Source: Flavobacterium limnosediminis JC2902 (GTDB taxonomy: Bacteria; Bacteroidota; Bacteroidia; Flavobacteriales; Flavobacteriaceae). From it: 64,000 nt of DNA. The position numbers and the translations under genes are program-made. The notes beneath the pieces are model-generated. The model had not been told where the DNA came from, searched no databases, and saw only the letters and a list, made by a program, of their open reading frames with translations. The stretch covers positions 186,001-250,000 of the forward strand of contig NZ_AVGG01000005.1 in assembly GCF_000498535.1 (NCBI RefSeq), given 5' to 3'. Positions 27,640-37,004 of this stretch are shown here, one piece after another. Position 1 is the first letter of the stretch. The number at the start of each line of letters is the position of its first letter.

Positions 27640-28845
27640 ATGGAATCTAATCAATTACTTTCAGTAGCAGAAGAATTTGGGTGTCCGCTTTATGTGTACG
27701 ACGCCGCCAAAATTCAATCACAGTACAATCGTTTAACCAATGCTTTTTCCAAGGTGGAAAAACTACGCATCAATTATGCCTGTAAAGCATTGTCTAACCT
27801 ATCTGTTCTCAAGCTACTGAAGAAGATGGGTTCCGGACTTGATACAGTTTCCATTCAGGAAGTGCAGTTGGGTTTGCATGCCGGTTTTTCCCCGGACATG
27901 ATAATCTATACGCCCAACGGAGTTTCCCTGGATGAAATCGAAGAAGCAGCCACTTTAGGCGTTCAGATTAATATTGACAACCTTTCTATTTTAGAACAAT
28001 TCGGAGCAAAACATCCGAACATTCCGGTTTGTATCCGAATCAATCCGCACGTTATGGCGGGTGGAAACTCGAATATTTCCGTTGGACACATCGACAGTAA
28101 ATTCGGAATTTCAATCCACCAATTACCTCATATTCTGAGAATTGTGGAGAATACGAAAATGCATATCAACGGAATCCACATGCACACGGGTTCTGACATT
28201 TTAGATATCGAAGTGTTTTTATACGCCGCAGAAATTTTATTTGATACGGCTAAACATTTTAAAGATTTGGATTTCCTTGATTTCGGAAGCGGATTCAAAG
28301 TACCTTACAAAAAAGGCGACATTGAAACCAATGTGGAAGAAATGGGTAAAAAATTAACGAAACGCTTTTTAGCCTTCGAAAAAGAATACGGTCGTGAATT
28401 AACTTTAGCTTTCGAACCGGGTAAATTTTTAGTGAGTGAATCCGGTTATTTCTTAGCGAAAGTTAACGTGGTAAAACAAACCACTTCCACTGTTTTTGCA
28501 GGAGTTGATTCCGGTTTCAACCACTTAATCCGCCCGATGTTGTACGGTTCGGAACACCATATTGAGAACATTTCACATCCAAAAGGAAAAGAACGTTTTT
28601 ATTCGGTAGTGGGTTATATCTGTGAGACCGATACGTTTGCAACCAACAGGAGAATCACAGAAATTAAAGAAGGTGATATTTTAAGTTTCCGAAATGCTGG
28701 AGCATACTGCTTTACAATGGCGTCCAACTACAATTCACGTTTTAAACCGGCCGAAGTACTTTGGCACGAGGGTAAAGCACATTTAATCCGTCAGCGTGAA
28801 ACGTTTGATGATATCTTGAGAAATCAGGTGGAAGTTGAATTATAA
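27640..28845 (+). CDS. lysA: Diaminopimelate decarboxylase
   Basis: 401 residues. PLP enzyme that converts meso-diaminopimelate to lysine, the last step of lysine synthesis. The PLP lysine is Lys49 in NYACKAL; HMHTGSD, the glycine loop FLDFGSGF, EPGKFLV, the active-site Cys region GYICETDTF and NAGAYCFTMASNYNSR all match the family. Short leader, single gene, terminator directly after. Arginine decarboxylases share the fold, but the size and the Cys motif fit LysA. Confidence 0.96.
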   Translation: MESNQLLSVAEEFGCPLYVYDAAKIQSQYNRLTNAFSKVEKLRINYACKALSNLSVLKLLKKMGSGLDTVSIQEVQLGLHAGFSPDMIIYTPNGVSLDEIEEAATLGVQINIDNLSILEQFGAKHPNIPVCIRINPHVMAGGNSNISVGHIDSKFGISIHQLPHILRIVENTKMHINGIHMHTGSDILDIEVFLYAAEILFDTAKHFKDLDFLDFGSGFKVPYKKGDIETNVEEMGKKLTKRFLAFEKEYGRELTLAFEPGKFLVSESGYFLAKVNVVKQTTSTVFAGVDSGFNHLIRPMLYGSEHHIENISHPKGKERFYSVVGYICETDTFATNRRITEIKEGDILSFRNAGAYCFTMASNYNSRFKPAEVLWHEGKAHLIRQRETFDDILRNQVEVEL

Positions 28846-28871
28846 TACTATTCTCCATTAAAACAATAGAG

Positions 28872-28900
28872 GCTGATCAAATACTGATCAGCTTTTTTTT
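28872..28900 (+). terminator. Intrinsic terminator of lysA
   Basis: GCTGATCA (28872-28879) pairs with TGATCAGC (28885-28892), loop AATAC, then nine T's. Confidence 0.9.
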
Positions 28901-29017
28901 TGCATTGAAAACCCCTAAAATCTGGTTTTCAATTTATTTGTGACAGAGATTGAAGGTTCCCCTGTAACATTTTTGTATTAAAGTCGTTTTAATCATACAA
29001 CCTAACCAAAAAACACC

Positions 29018-30307
29018 ATGGCTACATTCAAAAAATTTTCAGGCTTGCTCCTACTTGTTTTACTGTTTTCCGTGCAAGAGGCTATTTCCTGCAGTATGTA
29101 TAAAATTACTTTGAACGGAAAAACCATCGTTGGTTGTAATGAAGATGCCTGGCGTACCACATCCCGAATCTGGTTTGAAACCCGCAACCATTCATACCAA
29201 TATGGCGCTGCTTTTTCAGGCTCCCGTTTTGACGGCTCAAATGGTTTTGCACCGCAATCCGGTATGAACGAGCACGGACTTTGTTATTCAAGACTGGCCA
29301 GCAACATCAAAAAAAAGGATCATTCCGGTTTTGAAAATCGTTTAAAAATAACCAATCCGACTGCTTATCTTAAAGATATCTTGCACAACTGTAAAACTGT
29401 TGACGATGTACAGAAATTCATCAGCCGCTATGATCACAGTTTTTTTCTTGAAGATGTTTTTATTTATGTGGAGTCTTCAGGAAAATACTTGGTGGTAGAA
29501 CCTTACCTGATGACTGTCGGCTATGATTCAAAGTATGTTTTGTCAAACTTCTGTCCTTCTGAAACCAGTACCGAAAAAGCAATGCAATTAACTCGCTACC
29601 GCAACGGCGTTGCGTTCTTAAAAGACAAAATGGATACCTCATTAGCATTTTGCACGGCTTTATCCGATACGATGAGTGTTTGCCGTGAAAAAATTGGGGA
29701 CGGAACGCTGCTCACTTCTATTTGGAATCCAAAAGACGGAACTGTAAATCTTTACTTTTATCACAATTACCAGAAAAGCGTAGAATTCAATATTAATGAA
29801 GAATTGACTAAAGGCAATCACAGTATCGAAATTTCAAAATTATTCCCGAAAAATGAAGAATTCGAAAAACTGGCTACCTATCAAACACCGCAAAACAACG
29901 GTAAAATACGATTGTTCTTAATCGGCATTGGACTTATTCCAATTTTAACGTCTTTGTATTTCACCATTCAATATTTCCGAAACAAAAAACAGTATGCAAA
30001 ATACATACTGTTCTTCCTGCCGTTTGGCCTTGTTTTATTTTATTACATGTTTGTTTTATGCACCGACATCAATATTTTTTATTTTAAGGCACCTTATAAG
30101 CATTACAGTTCAGCATTTGTTTCATCAACCTCCTACATTCCTTTTTTACTGTTGCTACTTATAATTCCGATTGGTGGCTTAATCATAAAAACCTATAGAA
30201 ATAGTGCCTTCAGCAAAACCTCAAAATTTATTCTCACTTTAAATTTTATAGGTTACATCACACTAATCGGATGGTTTATCTATTGGGGTTTTTATAATAT
30301 CTTCTAA
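29018..30307 (+). CDS. Membrane-anchored Ntn-type linear amide (C-N) hydrolase
   Basis: 429 residues. Signal peptide (LLLLVLLFSVQEAIS) is followed directly by Cys25-Ser-Met-Tyr. In penicillin V acylase / bile-salt-hydrolase type Ntn enzymes the catalytic Cys must be the N-terminal residue, so signal cleavage after Ser24 would create the active enzyme. Supporting motifs are VGCNEDAWR (Asn/Asp pocket, about 38-46), GMNEHGLCYSRL and a beta-rich body to about residue 285. The last 135 residues contain about four membrane helices (FLIGIGLIPILTSLYF, ILFFLPFGLVLFYYMFVL, FLLLLLIIPIGGLI, LNFIGYITLIGWFIYW), an unusual fusion. Substrate unknown. Confidence 0.75.
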   Translation: MATFKKFSGLLLLVLLFSVQEAISCSMYKITLNGKTIVGCNEDAWRTTSRIWFETRNHSYQYGAAFSGSRFDGSNGFAPQSGMNEHGLCYSRLASNIKKKDHSGFENRLKITNPTAYLKDILHNCKTVDDVQKFISRYDHSFFLEDVFIYVESSGKYLVVEPYLMTVGYDSKYVLSNFCPSETSTEKAMQLTRYRNGVAFLKDKMDTSLAFCTALSDTMSVCREKIGDGTLLTSIWNPKDGTVNLYFYHNYQKSVEFNINEELTKGNHSIEISKLFPKNEEFEKLATYQTPQNNGKIRLFLIGIGLIPILTSLYFTIQYFRNKKQYAKYILFFLPFGLVLFYYMFVLCTDINIFYFKAPYKHYSSAFVSSTSYIPFLLLLLIIPIGGLIIKTYRNSAFSKTSKFILTLNFIGYITLIGWFIYWGFYNIF

Positions 30308-30314
30308 AAGAAGA

Positions 30315-31925
30315 TTACTTATTAAAAACCTCTGTCAGCACTTCCGCTTCTGTTCCGTTCGGGAAAGGGATCCTAAGTTTTTGAGCAATGGTCGGGGCAA
30401 TTTGGGTAATCACTTTTTTATCGTGTGATTCGCCCTTTTTAATATTCCAGCCGTAAAACAACATCGGAACGTGGGTGTCATAACTGTACGGACTTCCGTG
30501 TGTGGTTCCCGTTCCGGAATATTCCACATAAGCCGGTTTAAACAACACTACAAGCTCACCGTTCTGCACCGGGTCATACCCTTTGGCAATAGCTTTCAGA
30601 AAATAATCACTTCCGGAAGCGGCAAGAATCTCATCTTCAGTATAAACCCGTTTTACGTACTTCTGCGTGTAAAGATATTCCTTAAAAGTCTCCTTTACTT
30701 TTGACAAATCCAACCCTTTTGAGTTTATCAACTCCTTGTTTAGAAATACATTGTAGTTGGAATAATTCAGAAGTAAATTAACGCCGAATGTTTTCGTAGA
30801 GAAATCAGTCAATTCCGTTTCGATATTCTTCCACGGAATATTATCCACATCATACTTGTTATCTTTCAGGTATTTCACGTTTTCTGCCCCGGCGTGATCG
30901 GCAGTTAAGAACAACAGGTAATTGTCTTTTCCGACCGTCTTATCGAGGTACTTCAAAAATTCAGCTATACTTTCATCCAAACGCAAATACGCGTCCTGCA
31001 ATTCTATGGAACGTGGTCCGAGTGTGTGTCCGATATAATCCGTCGATGAAAAACTCACGGTAAGAAAGTCTGTAACATTGTCTTTTCCTAAGGCTTCTGC
31101 GGCAATGGCCCTTTCAGCGAATTCAACTATCAAATTGTTTCCGAAAGGCGTTGAACGTAAAACACCGGCATCATTATCAGCATACATTTCTTTCAGACTG
31201 AATGGAAAAAAAGGCGTTTTCTTAAACAATTTTCCTTCATAGGGATTGTTATCGGTTAAACTTTCATTGTAAGTTTCTTTGGGTTTCAATAAATCCCAAC
31301 CTTTATCAATATATTTTTGAAAGTTTTTTTCGTTGTTGAATTGCGTCACCCAACCTGGCAATTGTTCGCCGTAAAACGTACTGGAAATAAAGGCTCCTGT
31401 CCTACTATACCAAAACGCACCGTTGGCAAAATGTCCGGCAGGTAAAATCGCACCACGGTCTTTCAGACTGATTCCGATTACTTTTCCTTTGAAGTTTGTT
31501 GCCAGTTTCAGTTCATCTGTAATTGTGGTCGCCTGAAGGTTTTTCGGAGACATTTTCCCCTCGCTTTCCGCTCCGTCGCCAATAGTTTTCACTGAAGCAT
31601 CATCTGTACAATACACCTCTTTTCCGGTTGCCTTATTAAACCACTCATTCCCGACAATTCCGTGTATATCAGGTGTTGTACCGGTAAAAACGGAGGCATG
31701 TCCCGGCGCGGTGTAAGTTGGCATATAATTGTAATGCATGTTATGGAACGTATAGCCGTCATTCATCAACCGTTTGAATCCGTCATTGGAAAAATCGTCT
31801 GAAAACCGATACAGGTATTCCATTTTCATCTGATCAACCACAATTCCGATAACCAATTTTGGTTTTTGTTGTGCAGACACAGTCGAAACTAATCCTAAAA
31901 CGGCAACCTGAAGTAATCTTTTCAT
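30315..31925 (-). CDS. pafA: Calcium/zinc-type alkaline phosphatase PafA
   Basis: 536 residues with a signal peptide (VAVLGLVSTVSA). It is a secreted phosphomonoesterase of the PafA type known from Elizabethkingia and Flavobacterium. Active-site residues can be read: metal-ligand Asp31 (VVDQM), nucleophile Thr72 (YTAPGH), Asn93 (GNEWF), the Lys155 and Arg157 pair in SLKDRGA, then STDYIGH, TADHAG and the last metal His in THGSP. PafA enzymes are reported to be insensitive to phosphate inhibition, which suits scavenging from organic phosphates. It is last in a six-gene minus-strand run; a weak hairpin lies between it and the gene before. No Pho box was recognised. Confidence 0.9.
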   Translation of the reverse strand: MKRLLQVAVLGLVSTVSAQQKPKLVIGIVVDQMKMEYLYRFSDDFSNDGFKRLMNDGYTFHNMHYNYMPTYTAPGHASVFTGTTPDIHGIVGNEWFNKATGKEVYCTDDASVKTIGDGAESEGKMSPKNLQATTITDELKLATNFKGKVIGISLKDRGAILPAGHFANGAFWYSRTGAFISSTFYGEQLPGWVTQFNNEKNFQKYIDKGWDLLKPKETYNESLTDNNPYEGKLFKKTPFFPFSLKEMYADNDAGVLRSTPFGNNLIVEFAERAIAAEALGKDNVTDFLTVSFSSTDYIGHTLGPRSIELQDAYLRLDESIAEFLKYLDKTVGKDNYLLFLTADHAGAENVKYLKDNKYDVDNIPWKNIETELTDFSTKTFGVNLLLNYSNYNVFLNKELINSKGLDLSKVKETFKEYLYTQKYVKRVYTEDEILAASGSDYFLKAIAKGYDPVQNGELVVLFKPAYVEYSGTGTTHGSPYSYDTHVPMLFYGWNIKKGESHDKKVITQIAPTIAQKLRIPFPNGTEAEVLTEVFNK

Positions 31926-31948
31926 ATCTGTTTCTTTTACATAAAAAA

Positions 31949-31963
31949 TCCCGAAAACCGGGA
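31949..31963 (-). terminator. Weak hairpin between the 135-residue gene and pafA
   Basis: TCCCG (31949-31953) pairs with CGGGA (31959-31963), and on minus it is followed by ATTTTTTAT. The stem is only five pairs. It may attenuate read-through into pafA, which starts 24 bases further on. Confidence 0.45.
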
Positions 31964-31969
31964 CTTTAT

Positions 31970-32377
31970 TTATTTCACATATTTCATGTTATATATCAGG
32001 ACCCTGCTGTCTTCGTAGATATACAACTGTTTCACGTCGGTTCCTTTCATCGAGCGAATCGCCAACACACATTTATCGCCATCACCATTCACGCACTGGA
32101 ACGTATCGACACTTCCTTCCTCATTGGTTTTCGGATCATTATACCCTAAAATAGTATATAACTGAACCACTTCAGAATACACTACGATTCGGTCCTTATT
32201 GGTATCTAAAGTCACTACTATTTTCGCTTCTTTAAAGTCGGAATACGGACTCCAATTTCCTTTTGAGTTTTTGATACTCATACTAACACCTGATGTTTCA
32301 AATCGATACGATTGCGCAGTTGCATTTAATCCGATAAACAAAAGGAATACTAAACTGATATTTTTTAAAAACTTCAT
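31970..32377 (-). CDS. Small secreted protein of unknown function
   Basis: 135 residues. Signal peptide (ISLVFLLFIGLNATA) then a beta-strand-rich mature part: YRFETSGVSMSIKN, IVVTLDTNKDRIVVYSEVVQLYTIL, and two cysteines in DTFQCVNGDGDKCVLAI that could form a disulfide. Not assigned to a family. It starts 18 bp after the flavin oxidoreductase stop and precedes pafA, so it belongs to the same transcription run. Confidence 0.65.
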   Translation of the reverse strand: MKFLKNISLVFLLFIGLNATAQSYRFETSGVSMSIKNSKGNWSPYSDFKEAKIVVTLDTNKDRIVVYSEVVQLYTILGYNDPKTNEEGSVDTFQCVNGDGDKCVLAIRSMKGTDVKQLYIYEDSRVLIYNMKYVK

Positions 32378-32395
32378 ATATTTTTCTTTCTGATT

Positions 32396-33337
32396 TTACA
32401 ATAATGATGCCACCTGGTTTCTTGCAGATTCAAATTCGGACATCATATCGTCCACAATTTGTTTTACGGGTTTGATATCGTGAATCAATCCGGCAATTTG
32501 CCCGATTTCCAATTCACCTTCCACCAGATCACCTTCAAACATACCGCGTTTGGCTCTTGCACGGCCTAATAACGCTTTCAGTTCTTCTGTTGTCGGACAT
32601 TTTGCGTACAATTCCTGAACATCATTATAGAACTTATTCTTAACCAATCGAACCGGCGCTAATTCTTTCAAAGTTAAATGCGTATCGCCTTCTTTTACAT
32701 TGATGATTGTCTCCTTGAAATTATCATGAGAAGAACTTTCAAACGAAGCCGCGAAACGACTCCCTACCTGAACACCATCGGCACCCAATACCATAGCAGC
32801 CAACATACCTCTTCCGGTAGCAATCCCCCCGGCAGCAATTAACGGAATGCTTACATTTTCTTTGACCATCGGAATTAACGTTAGCGTTGTAGTTTCTTCT
32901 CTCCCGTTATGTCCTCCGGCTTCAAAACCTTCCGCTACAACCGCATCCACTCCTGCTTCCTGAGCTTTTAGTGCGAATTTGGAACTACTTACTACGTGAA
33001 CAACGGTAATACCCCTTTCCTTTAGAAAAGAAGTCCACGTCTTCGGGTTTCCTGCGGAAGTGAATACGATTTTCACGCCTTCTTCCACAATGATATTCAT
33101 AATGTCTTCGATATTCGGATACAACATGGGTACGTTTACACCGAAAGGCTTGTCCGTTGCTTTCTGACATTTCTGAATATGTTCCCGAAGCACTTCCGGA
33201 TACATCGACCCGGCTCCCAATAAGCCTAATCCTCCGGCATTACTCACGGCACTGGCTAATTTATAACCGCTGTTCCAAATCATTCCACCCTGAATAATAG
33301 GGTACTTAATATTAAAAAGTTGTGTTATTCTGTTCAT
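32396..33337 (-). CDS. Nitronate monooxygenase / FabK-like FMN oxidoreductase
   Basis: 313 residues, cytoplasmic TIM barrel with FMN. Signatures are YPIIQGGMIW (about 12-21), SNAGGLGLLGAGSM, EGFEAGGHNGREET (about 134-147) with the catalytic-type His, and the phosphate-binding AAGGIATGRGM and ADGVQVGSRFAAS. The family includes nitronate monooxygenases and the enoyl-ACP reductase FabK; sequence alone does not separate them here. It starts 13 bp after the subtilase stop. Confidence 0.85.
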   Translation of the reverse strand: MNRITQLFNIKYPIIQGGMIWNSGYKLASAVSNAGGLGLLGAGSMYPEVLREHIQKCQKATDKPFGVNVPMLYPNIEDIMNIIVEEGVKIVFTSAGNPKTWTSFLKERGITVVHVVSSSKFALKAQEAGVDAVVAEGFEAGGHNGREETTTLTLIPMVKENVSIPLIAAGGIATGRGMLAAMVLGADGVQVGSRFAASFESSSHDNFKETIINVKEGDTHLTLKELAPVRLVKNKFYNDVQELYAKCPTTEELKALLGRARAKRGMFEGDLVEGELEIGQIAGLIHDIKPVKQIVDDMMSEFESARNQVASLL

Positions 33338-33350
33338 ATTTTTGATGACA

Positions 33351-34970
33351 TTACTTTTTGATTAGCCTGCCGGTTTGCGATTGGTTATCAAAAGTAATTT
33401 TATACGTATAAATTCCTGAGTTTAAATCTTCTAAAACAGTCGGTTTATTAATTTCGATTTTCTCATGCAAAACCGATTGTCCCAAGCTGTTATAAATTGT
33501 AATTTCAGCATTGGAAATTGTTTCTGTTAAGGCAACACTGATTTGATTTTTTGCCGGATTCGGATAAACAACGAATCCTTTTTTACCGAATTCCGAAGTC
33601 GACAGTACAGCATTATTATAGGCTAATTGAAAATCGGGAATACCATAACCATAATTATTATCTGGATTTGTAAAACGATCGGCTGATGCCTTTACCAACT
33701 GAACGATTTCGGCATTGGTTTTATTCGGAAAAGCACTCCAAAACGAGGTTACTGCACCGGCTAAAATCGGACCGGCAAACGAAGTTCCGTTATTTATTGA
33801 GATTGTTCCTGTTTGTGTTGCTACCGTGGCTCCGACTCCCAAGGCCATCAGATCGGGTTTAATCCTTCCGTCAAATGTGGGTCCGATGGAACTGAAACCG
33901 GCTTTTACTTCCGCACTGTTAACCGCACCAACAGTCAAACTCGTAACAGCATCACCTGGCACACCTACATAAGGATCTGCTGTGCTACCCGAATTTCCTG
34001 CTGAAGTAATGCAAATCATTCCTTTACTGAAGGCAATGTCTGCAGCTCGCGAGGCAAATGCCGTTTGGCCGTTCAAATCATTATAGGAATAACTGTAAGC
34101 CGGATTATCGTATCCGAAATAGCCCAAAGAGGTGTTCACAACATCAACTCCCAGACTATCGGCCATTTCAAGTGCTTCCGTCCAATAACTTTCTTCCACG
34201 GGATTTTCGCTGCTTATATCCTCGGTAACAAACAAATAATAGTGTGCGTCCGGAGAAGTTCCCACCAACTGATTATCAGTAAAACCTCCCATATTCGACA
34301 ACACCTGGGTTCCGTGTTGGAAACCCGTATAAGGGTTATTGGTTCGGTTTACAAAATCGTATCCTCCTAAAATCAGATTATTATCTCTTAAACGCTGAAA
34401 AGGAGCTTGTGTATCTACACCGGGAAAACCGGCATCCATTATCGCAACAATTTTTCCTGCTCCGGTTTTGTTTTGCTGGTGTAACCAATGTGTATTCAGC
34501 ATTTGCGACTGAATTGCGGAAGATCCATAATTATAGATTACCTGAGTATCCAAAAACTTATTAATTCTTTGTGTGTTCTGAACTGTTACCGGATTTACCC
34601 GTCCACCGGGATTCAGCGAATGATTGGCATACTTAATACTACTGACAAAAGGTAAAGCGGAAAGCGCCGCGATATTCGCCTGAGTCCCTCTCACATGCAA
34701 AGCATTTAGCCATTTTGACTTTGCTTTTACCGTGATTCCGGGTGCAGTTTTTATCTGATTGATATAAGACTGATGTATAGGCGCATCCTGAGTATTCAAG
34801 GCAATTCCCTGAGTCGTTCTCCTGTTTAAGGATCGCTGCGTTAACATAGCAAGCGGGTTGTCAATATAAAATTGGGCATTGGGCTTATTCGTAAAATAAA
34901 TCCACGCATCTTCCTGAGAAAACGACAACAAAGTAAACAAGAATGCAAAAATTAGGAATGCTTTTTTCAT
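33351..34970 (-). CDS. T9SS-secreted subtilisin-like serine protease (S8)
   Basis: 539 residues. Signal peptide (FLIFAFLFTLLSFSQ), a propeptide-like region (20-150), and a subtilase domain with the triad Asp179 (IMDAGFPG), His219 (FQHGTQV) and Ser397 (NGTSFAGP); Asn326 in SAGNSG supplies the oxyanion hole. The last 75 residues are a type A T9SS sorting domain (VYPNPAKNQI, IYNSLGQSVL, GRLIKK). It should be an extracellular protease. It sits 27 bp after mnmA in the minus-strand run, an unexpected neighbour for a tRNA enzyme. Confidence 0.93.
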   Translation of the reverse strand: MKKAFLIFAFLFTLLSFSQEDAWIYFTNKPNAQFYIDNPLAMLTQRSLNRRTTQGIALNTQDAPIHQSYINQIKTAPGITVKAKSKWLNALHVRGTQANIAALSALPFVSSIKYANHSLNPGGRVNPVTVQNTQRINKFLDTQVIYNYGSSAIQSQMLNTHWLHQQNKTGAGKIVAIMDAGFPGVDTQAPFQRLRDNNLILGGYDFVNRTNNPYTGFQHGTQVLSNMGGFTDNQLVGTSPDAHYYLFVTEDISSENPVEESYWTEALEMADSLGVDVVNTSLGYFGYDNPAYSYSYNDLNGQTAFASRAADIAFSKGMICITSAGNSGSTADPYVGVPGDAVTSLTVGAVNSAEVKAGFSSIGPTFDGRIKPDLMALGVGATVATQTGTISINNGTSFAGPILAGAVTSFWSAFPNKTNAEIVQLVKASADRFTNPDNNYGYGIPDFQLAYNNAVLSTSEFGKKGFVVYPNPAKNQISVALTETISNAEITIYNSLGQSVLHEKIEINKPTVLEDLNSGIYTYKITFDNQSQTGRLIKK

Positions 34971-34997
34971 AGCCCTCTGCTTTTGGAAAGCGCTAAT

Positions 34998-36185
34998 TTA
35001 TGAAATTACTCCCGAACCAACTAATTCATCGTCAATATGCCACGAAACGAATTGTCCTTCGGTAATTGCCGATTGCGGTTCGTCGAAAACCACATACATT
35101 CCGGTTTCATATTTGTATAATTTTGCTTTCTGAAGCGGCTGACGGTATCGGATTCGGGCCATAACCTCCATAGCTCCACCATCCTTCAATGCCAAATCTT
35201 CTCGGATCCAATGAATTTCAGGGGTTTTAACCAACAATGCTTTTTTGAACAGTCCAGGATGATTTCCTCCCTGTCCCGTATAAATACTGTTGGTTTTCAC
35301 ATCGGTGGCGATAATGAATAAAGGTTCTTTGGTTCCCCCTACATTCAGTCCTTTTCGTTGTCCGATGGTAAAATAATGAGCACCCTGGTGTTTACCCACC
35401 ACTTTTCCAAGTTCGGGTTTGTATTCTATATTTTTAGATTCGTAAGCCAGTTCTTCTTCCAACGAATTGAATTCGGGTTTTGGGATTGAATAAACCGGAT
35501 TATCAGCATTCACTTCGTAAATCAAACCTTCTTTAGGCTGTAATTGTTGCTGTAAAAACTCAGGCAAACGTACTTTCCCGATGAAACACAACCCTTGCGA
35601 ATCTTTCTTTTCTGCCGTTACCAGATCCATCTGAGCCGCTATTTCACGAACCTGAGGTTTAGTCAGCTCGCCAATCGGGAATAACGCCTTCGATAATTGT
35701 TCCTGCGATAATTGGCAAAGAAAATACGATTGGTCTTTATTACCGTCAACACCTGCTAACAACTGATAGATTTCTTTTCCGTCTTTTTCAAGCGTTCCTT
35801 TTCGGCAATAATGTCCGGTTGCCACATAATCGGCACCAAGGCTCAGCGCTATTTTCATAAAAACATCAAACTTAATTTCCCGGTTGCACAAGACATCGGG
35901 ATTTGGAGTTCTACCGTTTTCGTATTCGCTGAACATATAATCAACGATTTTCTCTTTGTATTGTTCGCTCAGATCGACCGTCTGAAACGGAATTCCTAAC
36001 TTTTCTGCCACCAACAACGCATCGTTACTATCTTCTAACCAAGGACATTCGTTTGAAATTGTTACGGAATCATCGTGCCAGTTCTTCATGAAAAGGCCAA
36101 TAACTTCGTATCCCTGTTCTTTTAAAAGATAAGCAGCAACACTCGAATCCACACCACCGGAAAGTCCAACAACTACACGTTTCAT
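34998..36185 (-). CDS. mnmA: tRNA-specific 2-thiouridylase MnmA
   Basis: 395 residues. It uses ATP and a sulfur relay to thiolate U34 of tRNA for Lys, Glu and Gln. The PP-loop GLSGGVDSS lies at 8-16. The two catalytic cysteines are in [12 protein letters not shown] (about 100-111) and [10 protein letters not shown] (about 197-206). [10 protein letters not shown] and GNKDQSYFL bind tRNA and ATP. The C-terminal beta-barrel ([19 protein letters not shown]) is complete. It starts 21 bp after the MORN-like gene stop. Confidence 0.97.
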   Translation of the reverse strand: MKRVVVGLSGGVDSSVAAYLLKEQGYEVIGLFMKNWHDDSVTISNECPWLEDSNDALLVAEKLGIPFQTVDLSEQYKEKIVDYMFSEYENGRTPNPDVLCNREIKFDVFMKIALSLGADYVATGHYCRKGTLEKDGKEIYQLLAGVDGNKDQSYFLCQLSQEQLSKALFPIGELTKPQVREIAAQMDLVTAEKKDSQGLCFIGKVRLPEFLQQQLQPKEGLIYEVNADNPVYSIPKPEFNSLEEELAYESKNIEYKPELGKVVGKHQGAHYFTIGQRKGLNVGGTKEPLFIIATDVKTNSIYTGQGGNHPGLFKKALLVKTPEIHWIREDLALKDGGAMEVMARIRYRQPLQKAKLYKYETGMYVVFDEPQSAITEGQFVSWHIDDELVGSGVIS

Positions 36186-36206
36186 TCTCTTCTTCTTTTG
36201 TTTAAT

Positions 36207-36944
36207 TTATTTTCCTTGGTAATCTTCTACGGGCTTGGTTCTTTTTTCGAATTTCTTACCCTGTAAATCCATGTTAACGGTTTTCAGTTTCCCATTTTCA
36301 AGAACCTTCCACTTCCCCACTTTCTTACCATTTTTGAACATTCCCTGTCCGCTGATTTGTTTTTCGGAAATTCTAAACGTAGCCATCCCGTCGTATTGGT
36401 CGTTTTTATAATTCGACTCCTCCAGAACAACTCCGTTATCAGCATATTTTTTATACTTCCCTTCTTTCTTCCCATTTACATAGGTAGTTTCTTCCGCAAT
36501 CTTATCATTAGGGAAATACACTTTTCGAACACCGTTCAATTTACCATCGACATAATTTTCAAGTGTCATGATTTTTTTGGAATCCAAATGGTAATACTTC
36601 CATTCGCCTACATAAGTGTCTTTACCCACTACTTTACCTTCACTGACTTTAAACCCCTTCTGATTGTAAAAAGTCGTATAATGCGAACCGTCATTAGCCG
36701 AAAAATCGCGGGTAGCAATTACCACTAATTTTACGGTATTATCGAAATACTTGAAAACGCCGGTTTCTTTTCCGTGCTCAAAAGTACCTTCATAACGCGG
36801 ATTTTTGGTATCCTCATAAACTCCTTTCCATAAGCCGTGACGCTTTCCGCTTTCATCAAATTTATTGATATTCTGACCATAAATAACTGAACACCATAAT
36901 GTTAACAAAAGTATAAAACTTATGTTTTGTTTAATCTTTTTCAT
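36207..36944 (-). CDS. Secreted MORN-like / YwqK-type repeat protein
   Basis: 245 residues with a signal peptide (ISFILLLTLWCSVIYGQ). The mature part has about eight repeats of the form G-x-W-K/Y-x-Y-x-x-x-G (RHGLWKGVYED, ETGVFKYFDN, LNGVRKVYFPND, KEGKYKKYADNG, KVGKWKVLENG). Databases often label such proteins YwqK-family antitoxins, but this one is secreted and has no toxin next to it, so an antitoxin role is unlikely. First gene of the minus-strand run that continues into mnmA; divergent from the fasciclin gene. Confidence 0.8.
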   Translation of the reverse strand: MKKIKQNISFILLLTLWCSVIYGQNINKFDESGKRHGLWKGVYEDTKNPRYEGTFEHGKETGVFKYFDNTVKLVVIATRDFSANDGSHYTTFYNQKGFKVSEGKVVGKDTYVGEWKYYHLDSKKIMTLENYVDGKLNGVRKVYFPNDKIAEETTYVNGKKEGKYKKYADNGVVLEESNYKNDQYDGMATFRISEKQISGQGMFKNGKKVGKWKVLENGKLKTVNMDLQGKKFEKRTKPVEDYQGK

Positions 36945-37004
36945 TTTTTGTTAAACAATTTAAATTAGTATTTCTTAACTTAGCTGTACTAAAAACTCAC
37001 AACT

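Noticed and set aside
30299..30315. Bidirectional terminator between the Ntn hydrolase and pafA
   Set aside because: A 7-bp palindrome with a 3-base loop overlaps both stop codons but has no T-run on either side and no GC-rich stem.
36207..36944. Toxin-antitoxin pair suggested by the YwqK-type repeats
   Set aside because: The protein is secreted and its neighbours are mnmA and a fasciclin protein; no toxin candidate is next to it.
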